64,000 nt of DNA from Diplocloster modestus (lineage in GTDB: Bacteria; Bacillota; Clostridia; Lachnospirales; Lachnospiraceae): positions 489,559 through 553,558 of the forward strand of contig NZ_JAHQCX010000001.1 of NCBI RefSeq assembly GCF_019042245.1. Reading direction: 5' to 3'. Shown here piece by piece: positions 43,993 through 53,253 of the stretch. The notes below the pieces were generated by a model. The model was not told where the DNA came from. It saw nothing but the letters and a program-made list of their open reading frames with translations, and searched no databases. A program made the position numbers and the translations under genes. How positions within the stretch are numbered: the first letter of the stretch is position 1; each line of letters starts with the position of its first letter.

Positions 43993-44223
43993 ATGAAATG
44001 TCCCTTCTGTAATCGGGAAATGGAGAATGGATATCTCACATCAGATGCCCGTGCTATTGCATGGAGAAAAGAAAGATATCAACCAGCATTAATAAGAAAA
44101 GGCGGCGGGATCCAGTTGGCCCGGAATCCTATGGGTGGAGCAGCTGCCATAGCGAATGCGTTTTGCTGTCAGGAATGTAAGAAAATTGTGATCGATTATT
44201 CTGAAAAAGAGGGAAATGAGTAA
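43993..44223 (+). CDS. Small zinc-ribbon protein, DUF6487-like (second copy)
   Basis: A 76-residue protein beginning MKCPFCNREMENGYLTSD with a distal CQECKKIVIDYSEKE. It is paralogous to the 15237 product, with the same CxxC...CxxC spacing and the same DYS end. GGGGGTAAGC precedes the ATG. It sits between glpP and the glp enzymes but is probably not functionally tied to glycerol, since the other copy lies next to a dehydrogenase. Confidence 0.75.
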   Translation: MKCPFCNREMENGYLTSDARAIAWRKERYQPALIRKGGGIQLARNPMGGAAAIANAFCCQECKKIVIDYSEKEGNE

Positions 44224-44366
44224 TCCATGGCGAAATAGCATGGGAGATGATTCGTGACTCCGGAACGATAAACACAAATATTTTAATAAGAAAAAGGTTG
44301 TGGCAGTTATATATTTGTGTTATAGTAAATAAAGAAAAATAGAATACATATTTGCATGAGATTAAG

Positions 44367-44416
44367 AGCTAAGCAAAAAACGGATCCTGGAGGATCTATT
44401 TTGGCTTAGCTTTTTT
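44367..44416 (+). promoter_or_regulatory. Leader terminator of the glp operon, candidate GlpP target
   Basis: AGCTAAGCAAAA (44367 on) pairs with TTTTGGCTTAGCT (ending 44411), followed by TTTTTT, and an inner GATCC-TGGA-GGATC hairpin occupies the loop. It lies about 95 bases before the first glp enzyme ATG, so transcription must pass it. That is the position of the GlpP-controlled terminator in B. subtilis glpD leaders. Confidence 0.75.
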
Positions 44417-44509
44417 GCGTTTAAAATTAAAGATTAACCGGATTTTATAACGCAAATGAAAATTAGGATAGAAGCGAAAGAATAACTAGAAAAAAAGGAG
44501 AGAAGAAGG

Positions 44510-45946
44510 ATGTATGATGTAGTGATTATCGGGGCCGGGGTCACCGGCTGCGCCATTGCCAGAGAACTTTCCAGATACCAGGTGAAGGCCTGCGTATTAG
44601 AAAAGTGTGAGGATGTCTGCTGCGGAACATCGAAAGCCAACAGTGCTATCGCCCATGCCGGATTCGATGCCCTGCCAGGGACGAAAAAAGCTCATTTCAA
44701 CATCAGGGGAAGCGAAATGATGGAGTCGGTCTCCAAAGAGCTGGATTTTCCATTTGTCAAAAATGGATCACTGGTAGTCTGCCGGAAAGAGAAGGATCTT
44801 TCAAAACTGCAGGAGCTGTACGACCGCGGTGTCCAAAACGGTGTGAAAGATATGCGGATCATCGGCCGGGAAGAAGTACATGAGATGGAGCCGAATCTGG
44901 CAGACGGTGTGCTGGCGGCCCTCTTTGCGCCCACAGCGGGCATCGTATGTCCCTTTGGAATGACGATCGCCTATGCGGAAAACGCAGCCGTAAACGGAAT
45001 TGAATTCCGGTTTGACACGGAGGTGAATGCGATCCAAAAGGAGGAAGAGGGCTATGTGATCCGTACATCCCGGGGGGATTACCGCACCAGAGCCATCGTG
45101 AACGCGGCCGGTGTCTACGCGGATGCCATCCATAATATGGTCAGCCGGGAAAAGTTACATATCACGCCCAGACGCGGGGACTACTGCCTGCTGGATCATA
45201 CGGCCGGCCAGCATGTAGCCCGGACGATTTTCCCGCTGCCCGGCGAATATGGGAAAGGGGTCCTGGTAGCCCCTACGGTTCATGGCAACCTGATTCTGGG
45301 GCCCACTGCGGTAGACGTGGAAGATAAGGAAGAGACCTGTGTCAGACAGGAGGAGCTTAACTATCTGCTGGGTAAGGTGGGGCATTCTGTGAAAAATATT
45401 CCCATCCGCCAGGTGATCACTTCCTTTGCCGGACTGCGGGCTCACGAGGATTCGGATGATTTTATACTGGGGGAAGCCGGGGACGCGGAGAATTTCTACG
45501 ACGCTGCGGGAATCGAATCTCCGGGATTGACCAGTGCGCCGGCTGTCGGTGTCTGGATGGCAGAGCAGCTTAGAGAAAGTCTGCGGTTATCGGAAAACCC
45601 GGAATTCGTTCCCAATAGAGAAGGAATCCTGAATCCGGCGGAACTGTCTGTGGAAGAACGAAATGAACTGATCCGGCAGCAGCCGGAATATGGAACCATC
45701 ATCTGCCGTTGTGAAATGATCAGTGAAGGGGAAATTATGGACGCGATCCACAGACCCGTGGGAGCCAGATCCCTGGACGGAGTCAAGCGGAGGACCAGGG
45801 CAGGGATGGGCCGGTGCCAGTCGGGATTCTGTTCCCCCAGGACAATGGAAATCCTGGAGCGGGAACTCGGGCTGCCGATGGAAGAACTCACCAAAAGCGG
45901 CGGAGAATCGAAGATCATTGTGGGAATCAATAAGGACAGATGGTAA
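44510..45946 (+). CDS. glpA: FAD-dependent glycerol 3-phosphate dehydrogenase (GlpA/GlpO type)
   Basis: A 478-residue flavoprotein that oxidises glycerol 3-phosphate to dihydroxyacetone phosphate. The Rossmann FAD motif is DVVIIGAGVTGCAIAREL (residues 3-20). RGDYCLLD, GPTAVDVEDKEETC and FAGLRAHEDSDDF are DAO-family segments. The C-terminal domain has a BFD-like [2Fe-2S] site, CRCE and CQSGFC, typical of the clostridial three-gene enzyme, where electrons pass to the GlpB-like and DUF1667 subunits. AAAGGAGAGAAG precedes the ATG. The leader terminator at 44367 suggests antitermination control. Confidence 0.9.
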   Translation: MYDVVIIGAGVTGCAIARELSRYQVKACVLEKCEDVCCGTSKANSAIAHAGFDALPGTKKAHFNIRGSEMMESVSKELDFPFVKNGSLVVCRKEKDLSKLQELYDRGVQNGVKDMRIIGREEVHEMEPNLADGVLAALFAPTAGIVCPFGMTIAYAENAAVNGIEFRFDTEVNAIQKEEEGYVIRTSRGDYRTRAIVNAAGVYADAIHNMVSREKLHITPRRGDYCLLDHTAGQHVARTIFPLPGEYGKGVLVAPTVHGNLILGPTAVDVEDKEETCVRQEELNYLLGKVGHSVKNIPIRQVITSFAGLRAHEDSDDFILGEAGDAENFYDAAGIESPGLTSAPAVGVWMAEQLRESLRLSENPEFVPNREGILNPAELSVEERNELIRQQPEYGTIICRCEMISEGEIMDAIHRPVGARSLDGVKRRTRAGMGRCQSGFCSPRTMEILERELGLPMEELTKSGGESKIIVGINKDRW

Positions 45947-45960
45947 AGGAGGATATGAGC

Positions 45961-47235
45961 ATGCTTTCATATGATATCGTCATCGTCGGAGGCGGACCGG
46001 CCGGGCTTGCCGCTGCGGCTTCGGCCAGGGAACAGGGGATAGAGAGTGTTCTGATACTGGAACGGGACCACACACTGGGAGGAATCTTAAATCAATGCAT
46101 CCACAATGGATTCGGGCTGCATACATTCAAAGAAGAGCTGACCGGACCAGAGTACGCGGCCAGATTCATAGAGCGGGTGAAGGAGCTGGACATCGAATAT
46201 AAGCTGAATACCATGGTTATGGATATCAGCAGCGGAAAATGCATTACCGCCATGAACCGGGAGGAAGGATTGTTCCAGATCCAGGCGAAAGCGGTCATAC
46301 TGGCCATGGGATGCCGGGAAAGGCCAAGAGGCGCGCTGAATATTCCCGGATACCGGCCGGCCGGGATATTCTCCGCCGGAACGGCGCAGCGTCTGGTGAA
46401 TATGGAAGGGTATCTGCCCGGCCGGGAGGTGGTTATCCTGGGATCAGGAGATATCGGCCTGATTATGGCCAGGAGAATGACACTGGAGGGCGCGAAGGTG
46501 AAGCTGGTGGCTGAACTTATGCCCTATTCCGGCGGATTGAAGCGGAATATCGTGCAGTGTCTGGATGATTTCGGGATACCGTTAAAATTAAGCCATACGG
46601 TGATCGATATCGACGGGAAAGAACGGGTAAAGGGCGTCACTGTGGCACAGGTGGATGAACATAGAAAGCCGATACCCGGTACGGAAGAATATATTTCCTG
46701 TGATACCCTGCTGTTATCCGTAGGCCTGATTCCGGAAAATGAATTGTCCAGAGGTATGGGTGTGGTTATGGAACCGGTCACCTCAGGTCCGGTAGTGAAT
46801 GAAAGCCTGGAGACCAATGTGGAAGGGGTATTTGCCTGCGGTAACGTGCTGCATGTACATGATCTGGTGGATTATGTATCGGAGGAGGCAGCCGCAGCAG
46901 GAAAGAACGCGGCCTGCTATATCCGGGAAGGGGCGAAACGTATGGATAAAGCCGGCTGCGTGGAACTGGCCGCGGAGGATGGCGTGCGTTATACCGTACC
47001 GAAGTATATCCATACGGACAGGATGGAAGAGAAGCTGACGGTACGCTTCCGCGTGGGGGATGTATACAAAGGCTGCTATATTTGTACATATTTTGACGAT
47101 ACCTGCGTCAAACGGCAAAAGCGGCCGGTCATGGCGCCTGGAGAGATGGAAGAAATCAAGTTGCAAAAGCAGAAGCTGGAAGAATATCCGGATCTGAAAA
47201 AGATTACCATCCGGATCGAGAAGGGAGGGGAATGA
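45961..47235 (+). CDS. glpB: FAD/NAD-linked oxidoreductase subunit (GlpB-like)
   Basis: A 424-residue pyridine-nucleotide-disulphide-type flavoprotein: FAD motif YDIVIVGGGPAGLAAA at residues 4-19, LILERDHTLGG, RPAGIFSAGTAQRL, NAD motif VVILGSGDIGLIMARRM, and the second FAD segment GVFACGNVLHVHDLVD. It is the partner of the upstream dehydrogenase in the clostridial glp enzyme. The ATG at 45955 is too close to AAAGGAGG; the ATG at 45961 is eight bases from it and is preferred. It overlaps the next gene by four bases. Confidence 0.88.
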   Translation: MLSYDIVIVGGGPAGLAAAASAREQGIESVLILERDHTLGGILNQCIHNGFGLHTFKEELTGPEYAARFIERVKELDIEYKLNTMVMDISSGKCITAMNREEGLFQIQAKAVILAMGCRERPRGALNIPGYRPAGIFSAGTAQRLVNMEGYLPGREVVILGSGDIGLIMARRMTLEGAKVKLVAELMPYSGGLKRNIVQCLDDFGIPLKLSHTVIDIDGKERVKGVTVAQVDEHRKPIPGTEEYISCDTLLLSVGLIPENELSRGMGVVMEPVTSGPVVNESLETNVEGVFACGNVLHVHDLVDYVSEEAAAAGKNAACYIREGAKRMDKAGCVELAAEDGVRYTVPKYIHTDRMEEKLTVRFRVGDVYKGCYICTYFDDTCVKRQKRPVMAPGEMEEIKLQKQKLEEYPDLKKITIRIEKGGE

Positions 47236-47669
47236 CATTGAGAGATGATTTAGCAGAGAACGGCATGAGAGAACAAAATATAGAAGAGAACAGTGGGAAA
47301 GGAAATCATTCAGAGAAAAGGGAACTGGTCTGTATCGGCTGCCCACTGGGATGCATGGTAACCGTCACATGTCAGGGTGGACAGATTCTGGCGGTCAATG
47401 GAAATACCTGCAAAAAGGGCGAGCAGTATGCGAGAAACGAAGTGACAAACCCGGAACGGATGGTGACGACCACGGTACGTCTGGCAAACCGGCCCCATGA
47501 GACCGTTTCATTAAAGAGTGAACGGAGCATACCAAAGGAGAAGATTTTTGACTTTGTAAAAGCTCTAAAAAAGGTAGAGGTGAAGGCTCCGGTCCACATC
47601 TCGGATGTCATACTATCCGATGTGGCCGGAACCGGTGTGTCGGCAGTTGCTACGGTGAACCGTTTATAA
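47232..47669 (+). CDS. DUF1667 protein, third subunit of the glp redox complex
   Basis: A 145-residue protein with a cysteine motif LVCIGCPLGCMVTVTC, an Fe-S-like cluster site, and a DUF1667 core (ARNEVTNPERMVTTTVRLAN, then VSLKSERSIPKEKIFDF). DUF1667 proteins follow GlpA/GlpB-like genes in Clostridia and probably relay electrons. The ATG overlaps the upstream stop by four bases. The operon ends here; the gap to 47799 holds an AT-rich stretch without a clear terminator. Confidence 0.88.
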   Translation: MTLRDDLAENGMREQNIEENSGKGNHSEKRELVCIGCPLGCMVTVTCQGGQILAVNGNTCKKGEQYARNEVTNPERMVTTTVRLANRPHETVSLKSERSIPKEKIFDFVKALKKVEVKAPVHISDVILSDVAGTGVSAVATVNRL

Positions 47670-47798
47670 ATATATTTTACAGCATTCCTTAACGAATGCC
47701 CTTTGGGCAGGATTACAGTATAGCTGCTTCATAAGGTATGCTATTTGACTAAAATCTTATACGTAAAATGAAGCAGATACATAATAACACTTGTAACG

Positions 47799-48320
47799 TT
47801 ACACAATATCAATATCGTCCTCGTGGGACATATAATATGCCATGACGTAGATGCCGGCAAAAAACAGAGGATCCGTCTCCGGGGACAGACTCAGGATTTG
47901 ATGACCCATTTTGAAAAAGGAAGAGATACTTCCCAGATCTTTCTTTGGGCTGCTGACATTTACACGGCCATCCTCCAGCCTTTGGAGGAGATAGGGACCG
48001 CCGGGAGCTTGGACGCTGATCTTTTGAATCCTTGGGGGCCGAAATAAGAACGATGGGGATACAGGTATATCCTGCAGGCTCTCCTCCGGATTCGGTACAT
48101 CGGCCACGGCGAAGAGGGAGGCGCCGCGGTACATTTTATATTGTAATCCCGTATTTGGAGCCGCCGCCGGTCTCTTATCGACCGTGTATACGGCAGTACC
48201 GTCCGGGGAACAAACCGTCTTCGCCGGTCCGGTAATCCGCCCTAAGAGGCGTGCCACAACCTGATCCTGTTCATCGACCAGCTTCCACAGCAGAGGTGTT
48301 TTGACTATTTTCAGATTCAT
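47799..48320 (-). CDS. LURP-one/Tubby C2-like protein
   Basis: A 173-residue beta-rich protein resembling the LURP-one-related (Tubby C2) fold: VDEQDQVVARLLGRI, YKMYRGASLFAVADVPN, VQAPGGPYLLQRLEDGRV, and a hydrophobic FFAGIYVMAYYMSH end. Members may bind membrane lipid, but no function is known in bacteria. It is 15 bases downstream of the chromate-transporter genes on the minus strand and probably shares their transcript. Converges on the glp operon. Confidence 0.65.
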   Translation of the reverse strand: MNLKIVKTPLLWKLVDEQDQVVARLLGRITGPAKTVCSPDGTAVYTVDKRPAAAPNTGLQYKMYRGASLFAVADVPNPEESLQDIPVSPSFLFRPPRIQKISVQAPGGPYLLQRLEDGRVNVSSPKKDLGSISSFFKMGHQILSLSPETDPLFFAGIYVMAYYMSHEDDIDIV

Positions 48321-48335
48321 TCAGATCCCGCCTTT

Positions 48336-48899
48336 CTATGGTATAAAATAGAGGATACCGCCGATTACCCCGCATCCGGCCATAACCATGATGGGACTCA
48401 GTTTCCATTTCCGAAGGATAAAGAGTGCGGCGGAGAATAAAACCACCGAGGATATGTGAAGTGCGCCAAGATCTGTGACGAAGCCGCCTTCTCCCCAAAA
48501 GGCCAGGATAATCATAGTCAGTCCTGCGGAGGCGATCAGCGCCACGACTGCCGGGCGGAGTGCGTTCAGTACACCCTGGATGACGGTTAACTGCTGATAT
48601 TTAAAATATAGGAAGGCCAACAGGGAGACGATGATACAGGAGGGAAGGATGCATCCCAGTGTCGAGATGACCGCCCCGCCAAAGCCGGCGATCTGGATAC
48701 CGACGAAGGTGGCGGAATTCACAGCGATAGGCCCGGGGGTCATCTGGGATATGGTGATCAGGTCGGTGAATTCCGTCATGGTCAGCCAATGATGCAGATC
48801 TACCACCTGATTCTGGATCAGGGGCATGGCAGCGTAACCGCCTCCGATACTGAATAATCCGATCTGGAAGAAACTCCAGAACAGCTGCAGATATATCAT
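48336..48899 (-). CDS. chrA: Chromate transporter (CHR family) half-protein B
   Basis: A 187-residue membrane protein of about six helices. The CHR family motif is FFQIGLFSIGGGYAAMPLI (residues 10-28), followed by ISQMTPGPIAVNSATFVG. Single-domain CHR proteins work as heterodimers of two short genes, as seen here with the neighbour at 48896. Chromate efflux is the family's known activity; sulphate-like anions are possible natural substrates. Its ATG overlaps the partner stop by four bases. Confidence 0.9.
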   Translation of the reverse strand: MIYLQLFWSFFQIGLFSIGGGYAAMPLIQNQVVDLHHWLTMTEFTDLITISQMTPGPIAVNSATFVGIQIAGFGGAVISTLGCILPSCIIVSLLAFLYFKYQQLTVIQGVLNALRPAVVALIASAGLTMIILAFWGEGGFVTDLGALHISSVVLFSAALFILRKWKLSPIMVMAGCGVIGGILYFIP

Positions 48900-49480
48900 G
48901 GCTGGACACTCTCCTTTTTCTTATTTTTCCAGTGTGTAATCAATGTCTGTAAAGCGCCCAGAGCACCGCAGACCAGTATGATGTACATGACGTTGATGTG
49001 GAACAGATAGGTGGCCAGAAATGCCCCGGCCATGATCAACAGATACAATAGCTTCTTTTCTTTGATAATATTGCCGCCCATGCTGATAACGACATCGGCG
49101 ATGACGGCGGCTACTCCGGCCTGCATCCCGCCCAATACCGCGCTGACAATCGGATTACTCCGAAAGGCGGTATAAAAAAGCGAGAGCACGGACAGCAATA
49201 ACAGCGGCGGCAGAACAGTGCCCAGAATCGAGATACCGGCCCCAATGACGCCTGCGACCCGGTAGCCCAGCAGTATCGATGCGTTGACAGCAACGGCTCC
49301 CGGCGAGGACTGGGCGATAGCGGCCATGTTCAGCATATCTTCCTCTTCCAACCACTGCAGATCATCCACGAATTTTCTTTTCATCAGCGGAATGATGACA
49401 TAGCCGCCTCCAAAAGTGAAAGAGCTGAGGAAAAAGGTTGAGGTAAATAATTTCCAATATTTTTTCGGTTTATCGGTCAT
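48896..49480 (-). CDS. chrA: Chromate transporter (CHR family) half-protein A
   Basis: A 194-residue membrane protein, the other half of the pair. The motif is LSSFTFGGGYVIIPLMKR (residues 15-32), with AQSSPGAVAVNASILLG later. The frame extends six codons upstream, but AAGGAGG stands eight bases before the ATG at 49480 on the minus strand. It is divergent from the LysR gene, which likely controls it. Confidence 0.9.
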   Translation of the reverse strand: MTDKPKKYWKLFTSTFFLSSFTFGGGYVIIPLMKRKFVDDLQWLEEEDMLNMAAIAQSSPGAVAVNASILLGYRVAGVIGAGISILGTVLPPLLLLSVLSLFYTAFRSNPIVSAVLGGMQAGVAAVIADVVISMGGNIIKEKKLLYLLIMAGAFLATYLFHINVMYIILVCGALGALQTLITHWKNKKKESVQP

Positions 49481-49647
49481 GAAGATTCCTCCTTGCATTT
49501 TTATTTTATACTTTACAGCCTTATATGTAAAATAATATAATAATATAAATATTATAATAATTTCTTATGAAACCAGGAGGAAGAAGGCTGAACAAAAAAT
49601 GTTCACCCTGCCTGTATGTGTGGAATAACGCACGTGTGGAGGAAAAG

Positions 49648-50532
49648 ATGACCTTACGTCACATGAGAATCTTTGTAGCGGTCTGTGAGTGCGAAAGTGT
49701 CACGGCTGCCGCGGAAAAGCTCTTTATCGCGCAGCCGGCAGCGAGCCTGGCTATCGCGGAACTGGAAGACTATTATGGAGTCAAACTGTTTGACCGGATC
49801 GCCAGAAGGCTGTATATTACAGAAGCCGGGAAACAATTTTTGCAGTACGCTATCCATATTGTATCACTGTTTGACCAGTTGGAACAGGATGTTCGGAACT
49901 GGGATCGGATCGGTGTCCTTAGAATCGGGGCCAGCATCACCATCGGAAACTATCTGCTGCCAGAGTACGCAAAGGAGTTCCAGCAGATCTATCCGGCTAT
50001 GCAGATGCACGTTCAGATCGATAATACGGAAGCTGTGGAAAGGGCGGTACTGAAAAATGAGATCGATGTAGGACTGGTGGAAGGGGAGATCGCCAGCTCC
50101 TATATAGAGAAGATCCGCTTTATGGAAGATCCGCTGGTATTGATCTGTTCTGTAGATCACCCGTGGGCTGGTCGGGAGGAGATCGATATCAGCGAGCTCA
50201 GGGGAGTGAACTTCATCATGCGGGAACGGGGAAGCGCGGGCAGGGAGATCTTCGATCAGGCACTGCGGGTGAGAAAGGTAGAAGTGGTTCCCTCCTGGCA
50301 GAGCGTGAGTACCCAGGCGATTATACGCGCGGTAGCGGAAGGACTGGGCGTGTCGGTGCTGCCGAACCTGTTCGTGAAGGAGAGCCTGGAAAAGGGTGAG
50401 ATCGCCAGCACCAGGATTCGGGGGCTGGATTTAAAAAGGTCCTTTTCCGTGATCCGACACAGGAATAAATTCCTCACCGAAGCGGCAAAATCCTTCATCC
50501 GTCTATGTACGGGGGAGGATAGTATGATATAA
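49648..50532 (+). CDS. LysR-family transcriptional regulator
   Basis: A 294-residue LysR regulator. The helix-turn-helix is LRHMRIFVAVCECESVTAAA and EKLFIAQPAASLAIAELE (residues 3-45), and the effector domain follows (VLRIGASITIGNYLLP; VLICSVDHPW). The frame runs back to 49567; the ATG at 49648 follows GTGGAGGAAAAG and begins MTLRHMRIF, the usual start. A GTGTG-GAATAA-CGCAC hairpin (49618-49633) precedes the SD. It is divergent from chrA. Its stop codon falls inside a repeat unit. Confidence 0.92.
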   Translation: MTLRHMRIFVAVCECESVTAAAEKLFIAQPAASLAIAELEDYYGVKLFDRIARRLYITEAGKQFLQYAIHIVSLFDQLEQDVRNWDRIGVLRIGASITIGNYLLPEYAKEFQQIYPAMQMHVQIDNTEAVERAVLKNEIDVGLVEGEIASSYIEKIRFMEDPLVLICSVDHPWAGREEIDISELRGVNFIMRERGSAGREIFDQALRVRKVEVVPSWQSVSTQAIIRAVAEGLGVSVLPNLFVKESLEKGEIASTRIRGLDLKRSFSVIRHRNKFLTEAAKSFIRLCTGEDSMI

Positions 50533-50677
50533 TGTCGGTAGACATTATATCTGCGCCGGAGCGCCTTCCCTGGCGCGGAGTGTGCATCCTACGGAGGTAT
50601 CATGATTGCGTGCAATCGTGATATAATGTCGGTAGACATTATATCTGCGCCGGAGCGCCTTCCCTGGCGCGGAGTGT
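50526..50677 (+). repeat. Two-copy hairpin repeat before glpK
   Basis: A 58-bp unit (50526-50583 and 50620-50677) is repeated with 94-base spacing. Each unit has GATATAATGTC-GGTA-GACATTATATC, an 11-bp perfect stem, then a GCGCC...GGCGC stem. The spacer between copies holds ATCATGATTGC-GT-GCAATCGTGAT, another 11-bp stem. The LysR stop TAA (50530-50532) is part of the first copy. A degenerate copy lies before glpP. Confidence 0.85.
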
Positions 50678-50759
50678 CCAGCGTTTAGGGGACGGAATGA
50701 GTAGAGATTTTATAGAGTAAAACGGGGTAGTTGAAAACTATATACAGACGGAGGTTTGA

Positions 50760-52250
<1,491 letters not shown>

Positions 52251-52445
52251 AAGGTGCATTGTAAATAAATTATCTACCAGTGTGATATGGCATATCGTAT
52301 GTTGATGGATAGCTTAGATTGTACGGTTTATGTCAACTGATTTAACAGAAAGGCAGCTGATGTAATGGAATCCTACCCGATGAAATAGAAAACCAGCCGA
52401 TATAACTATCTTTATATGTCATGAAACTGATAATAGAATAATAAT

Positions 52446-52497
52446 TACGGTATTCAGAGGTTGCCCAAGGGGGCAGACGGATGGGTACCGTATTTTT
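52446..52497 (+). terminator. Terminator downstream of glpK
   Basis: TACGGTA (52446-52452) pairs with TACCGTA (52486-52492), with an inner TGCCC/GGGCA stem, followed by TTTTTATT. Confidence 0.7.
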
Positions 52498-52509
52498 ATT
52501 CGTATATGA

Positions 52510-52707
52510 AAGAGATGCTATGGGATAAAATCACTTGTGGGCTTCCAGGTGCTTTTGGAAGAGAGTCGGCTTGTCCTGGTGGCTTCCACGAAGCACCATC
52601 TGGAAAACTTATCAATGGCAGTGTACTGGAAGAACTGCTTCCCAATGACCCTGCTGTTTATAAGACAGGCGGAAGGGACAAATTTCACATCCACCGGGAT
52701 ACGCTGA
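52510..52707 (+). pseudogene. Remnant of a LysR-type effector domain
   Basis: Reading the frame that includes 52540, the peptide GFQVLLEESRLVLVASTKHH, then LENLSMAVYWKNCFP, MTLLFIRQAEGTNFTSTGIR and a stop resembles the LysR effector core (E..LVLVAS..H.L ... LLF.R.AEGTNF). There is no start codon with an SD, and no helix-turn-helix upstream. It overlaps a different-frame 100-codon ORF that has no family likeness. It is most likely decayed. Confidence 0.4.
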
Positions 52708-53013
52708 CCGGGATACTCTATCTTCTCATTCTCCTTTGTTTATGTTGTGGTTGTGGTGACTAAAATACAACGCAAAAGAGAAATCCCTACATTTTAATTA
52801 TTCAGTTGTAACACATGTATTGTAATCCTACAATTTATGGATTGAGCTTGACTGATATTTGGTTGAATGTTAAGCTGATTTCATAGGTTGCTTCCTGATC
52901 AGAAGTAAGAGGGAGTAATTTCTTTGAATTTATTACTGATTATAGTTGGCTTGATGGTATGTGTAAGGTGCAGAATTTCTATAAGAGATTGAAATTTAGT
53001 TATTGATTAGTAT

Positions 53014-53045
53014 ATTTTAGTTATACCTATAAGGATTGTGTAAAG
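53014..53045 (+). CRISPR. Degenerate CRISPR repeat upstream of cas6
   Basis: Positions 53015-53037 match bases 2-24 of the array repeat at 21 of 23 positions (TTTTAG, T for A, TATACCTAT, A for G, AGGATT). The 3' end that would form the crRNA handle is changed to GTGTAAAG. It has the same strand as the array repeats and lies about 145 bases before the -35 of the likely cas promoter. No full second repeat follows within 60 bases. Confidence 0.8.
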
Positions 53046-53190
53046 AGTACTACATAGGAGATAGATAGAATTGCACGATGGAAACCAGCATGGTTGTGAA
53101 CGAAGGATTCATATGACGGAATTTATTGGGTATGAATAAGTAAATAAATATATTAATTTATTAGTAATGGAATAGTAAATATAAAAGTTC

Positions 53191-53219
53191 TTGACGGCAG
53201 AACCAACAAGTGCTATTGT
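53191..53219 (+). promoter_or_regulatory. Likely promoter of the cas operon
   Basis: TTGACG (53191-53196), 17-base spacer, TATTGT (53214-53219), with AAGGAG (53240-53245) and the cas6 ATG downstream at 53254. The region 52708-53190 is otherwise AT-rich DNA in which I see only the degenerate repeat. Confidence 0.6.
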
Positions 53220-53253
53220 TAATTTAAGAAGTTTATACGAAGGAGAACAATTG

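Noticed and set aside
52461-52763. A 100-codon open frame after glpK
   Set aside because: Its start lies inside the glpK terminator hairpin, it has no ribosome site, and a different frame reads as a LysR remnant.
52968-52997. A second degenerate repeat just before the one at 53014
   Set aside because: Only about 17 of 30 positions fit with a gap, and the interval of 16 bases is too short for a spacer.
53014-53045. A tracrRNA anti-repeat
   Set aside because: The degenerate repeat is on the same strand as the array repeats, not complementary to them, and the locus is type I without Cas9.
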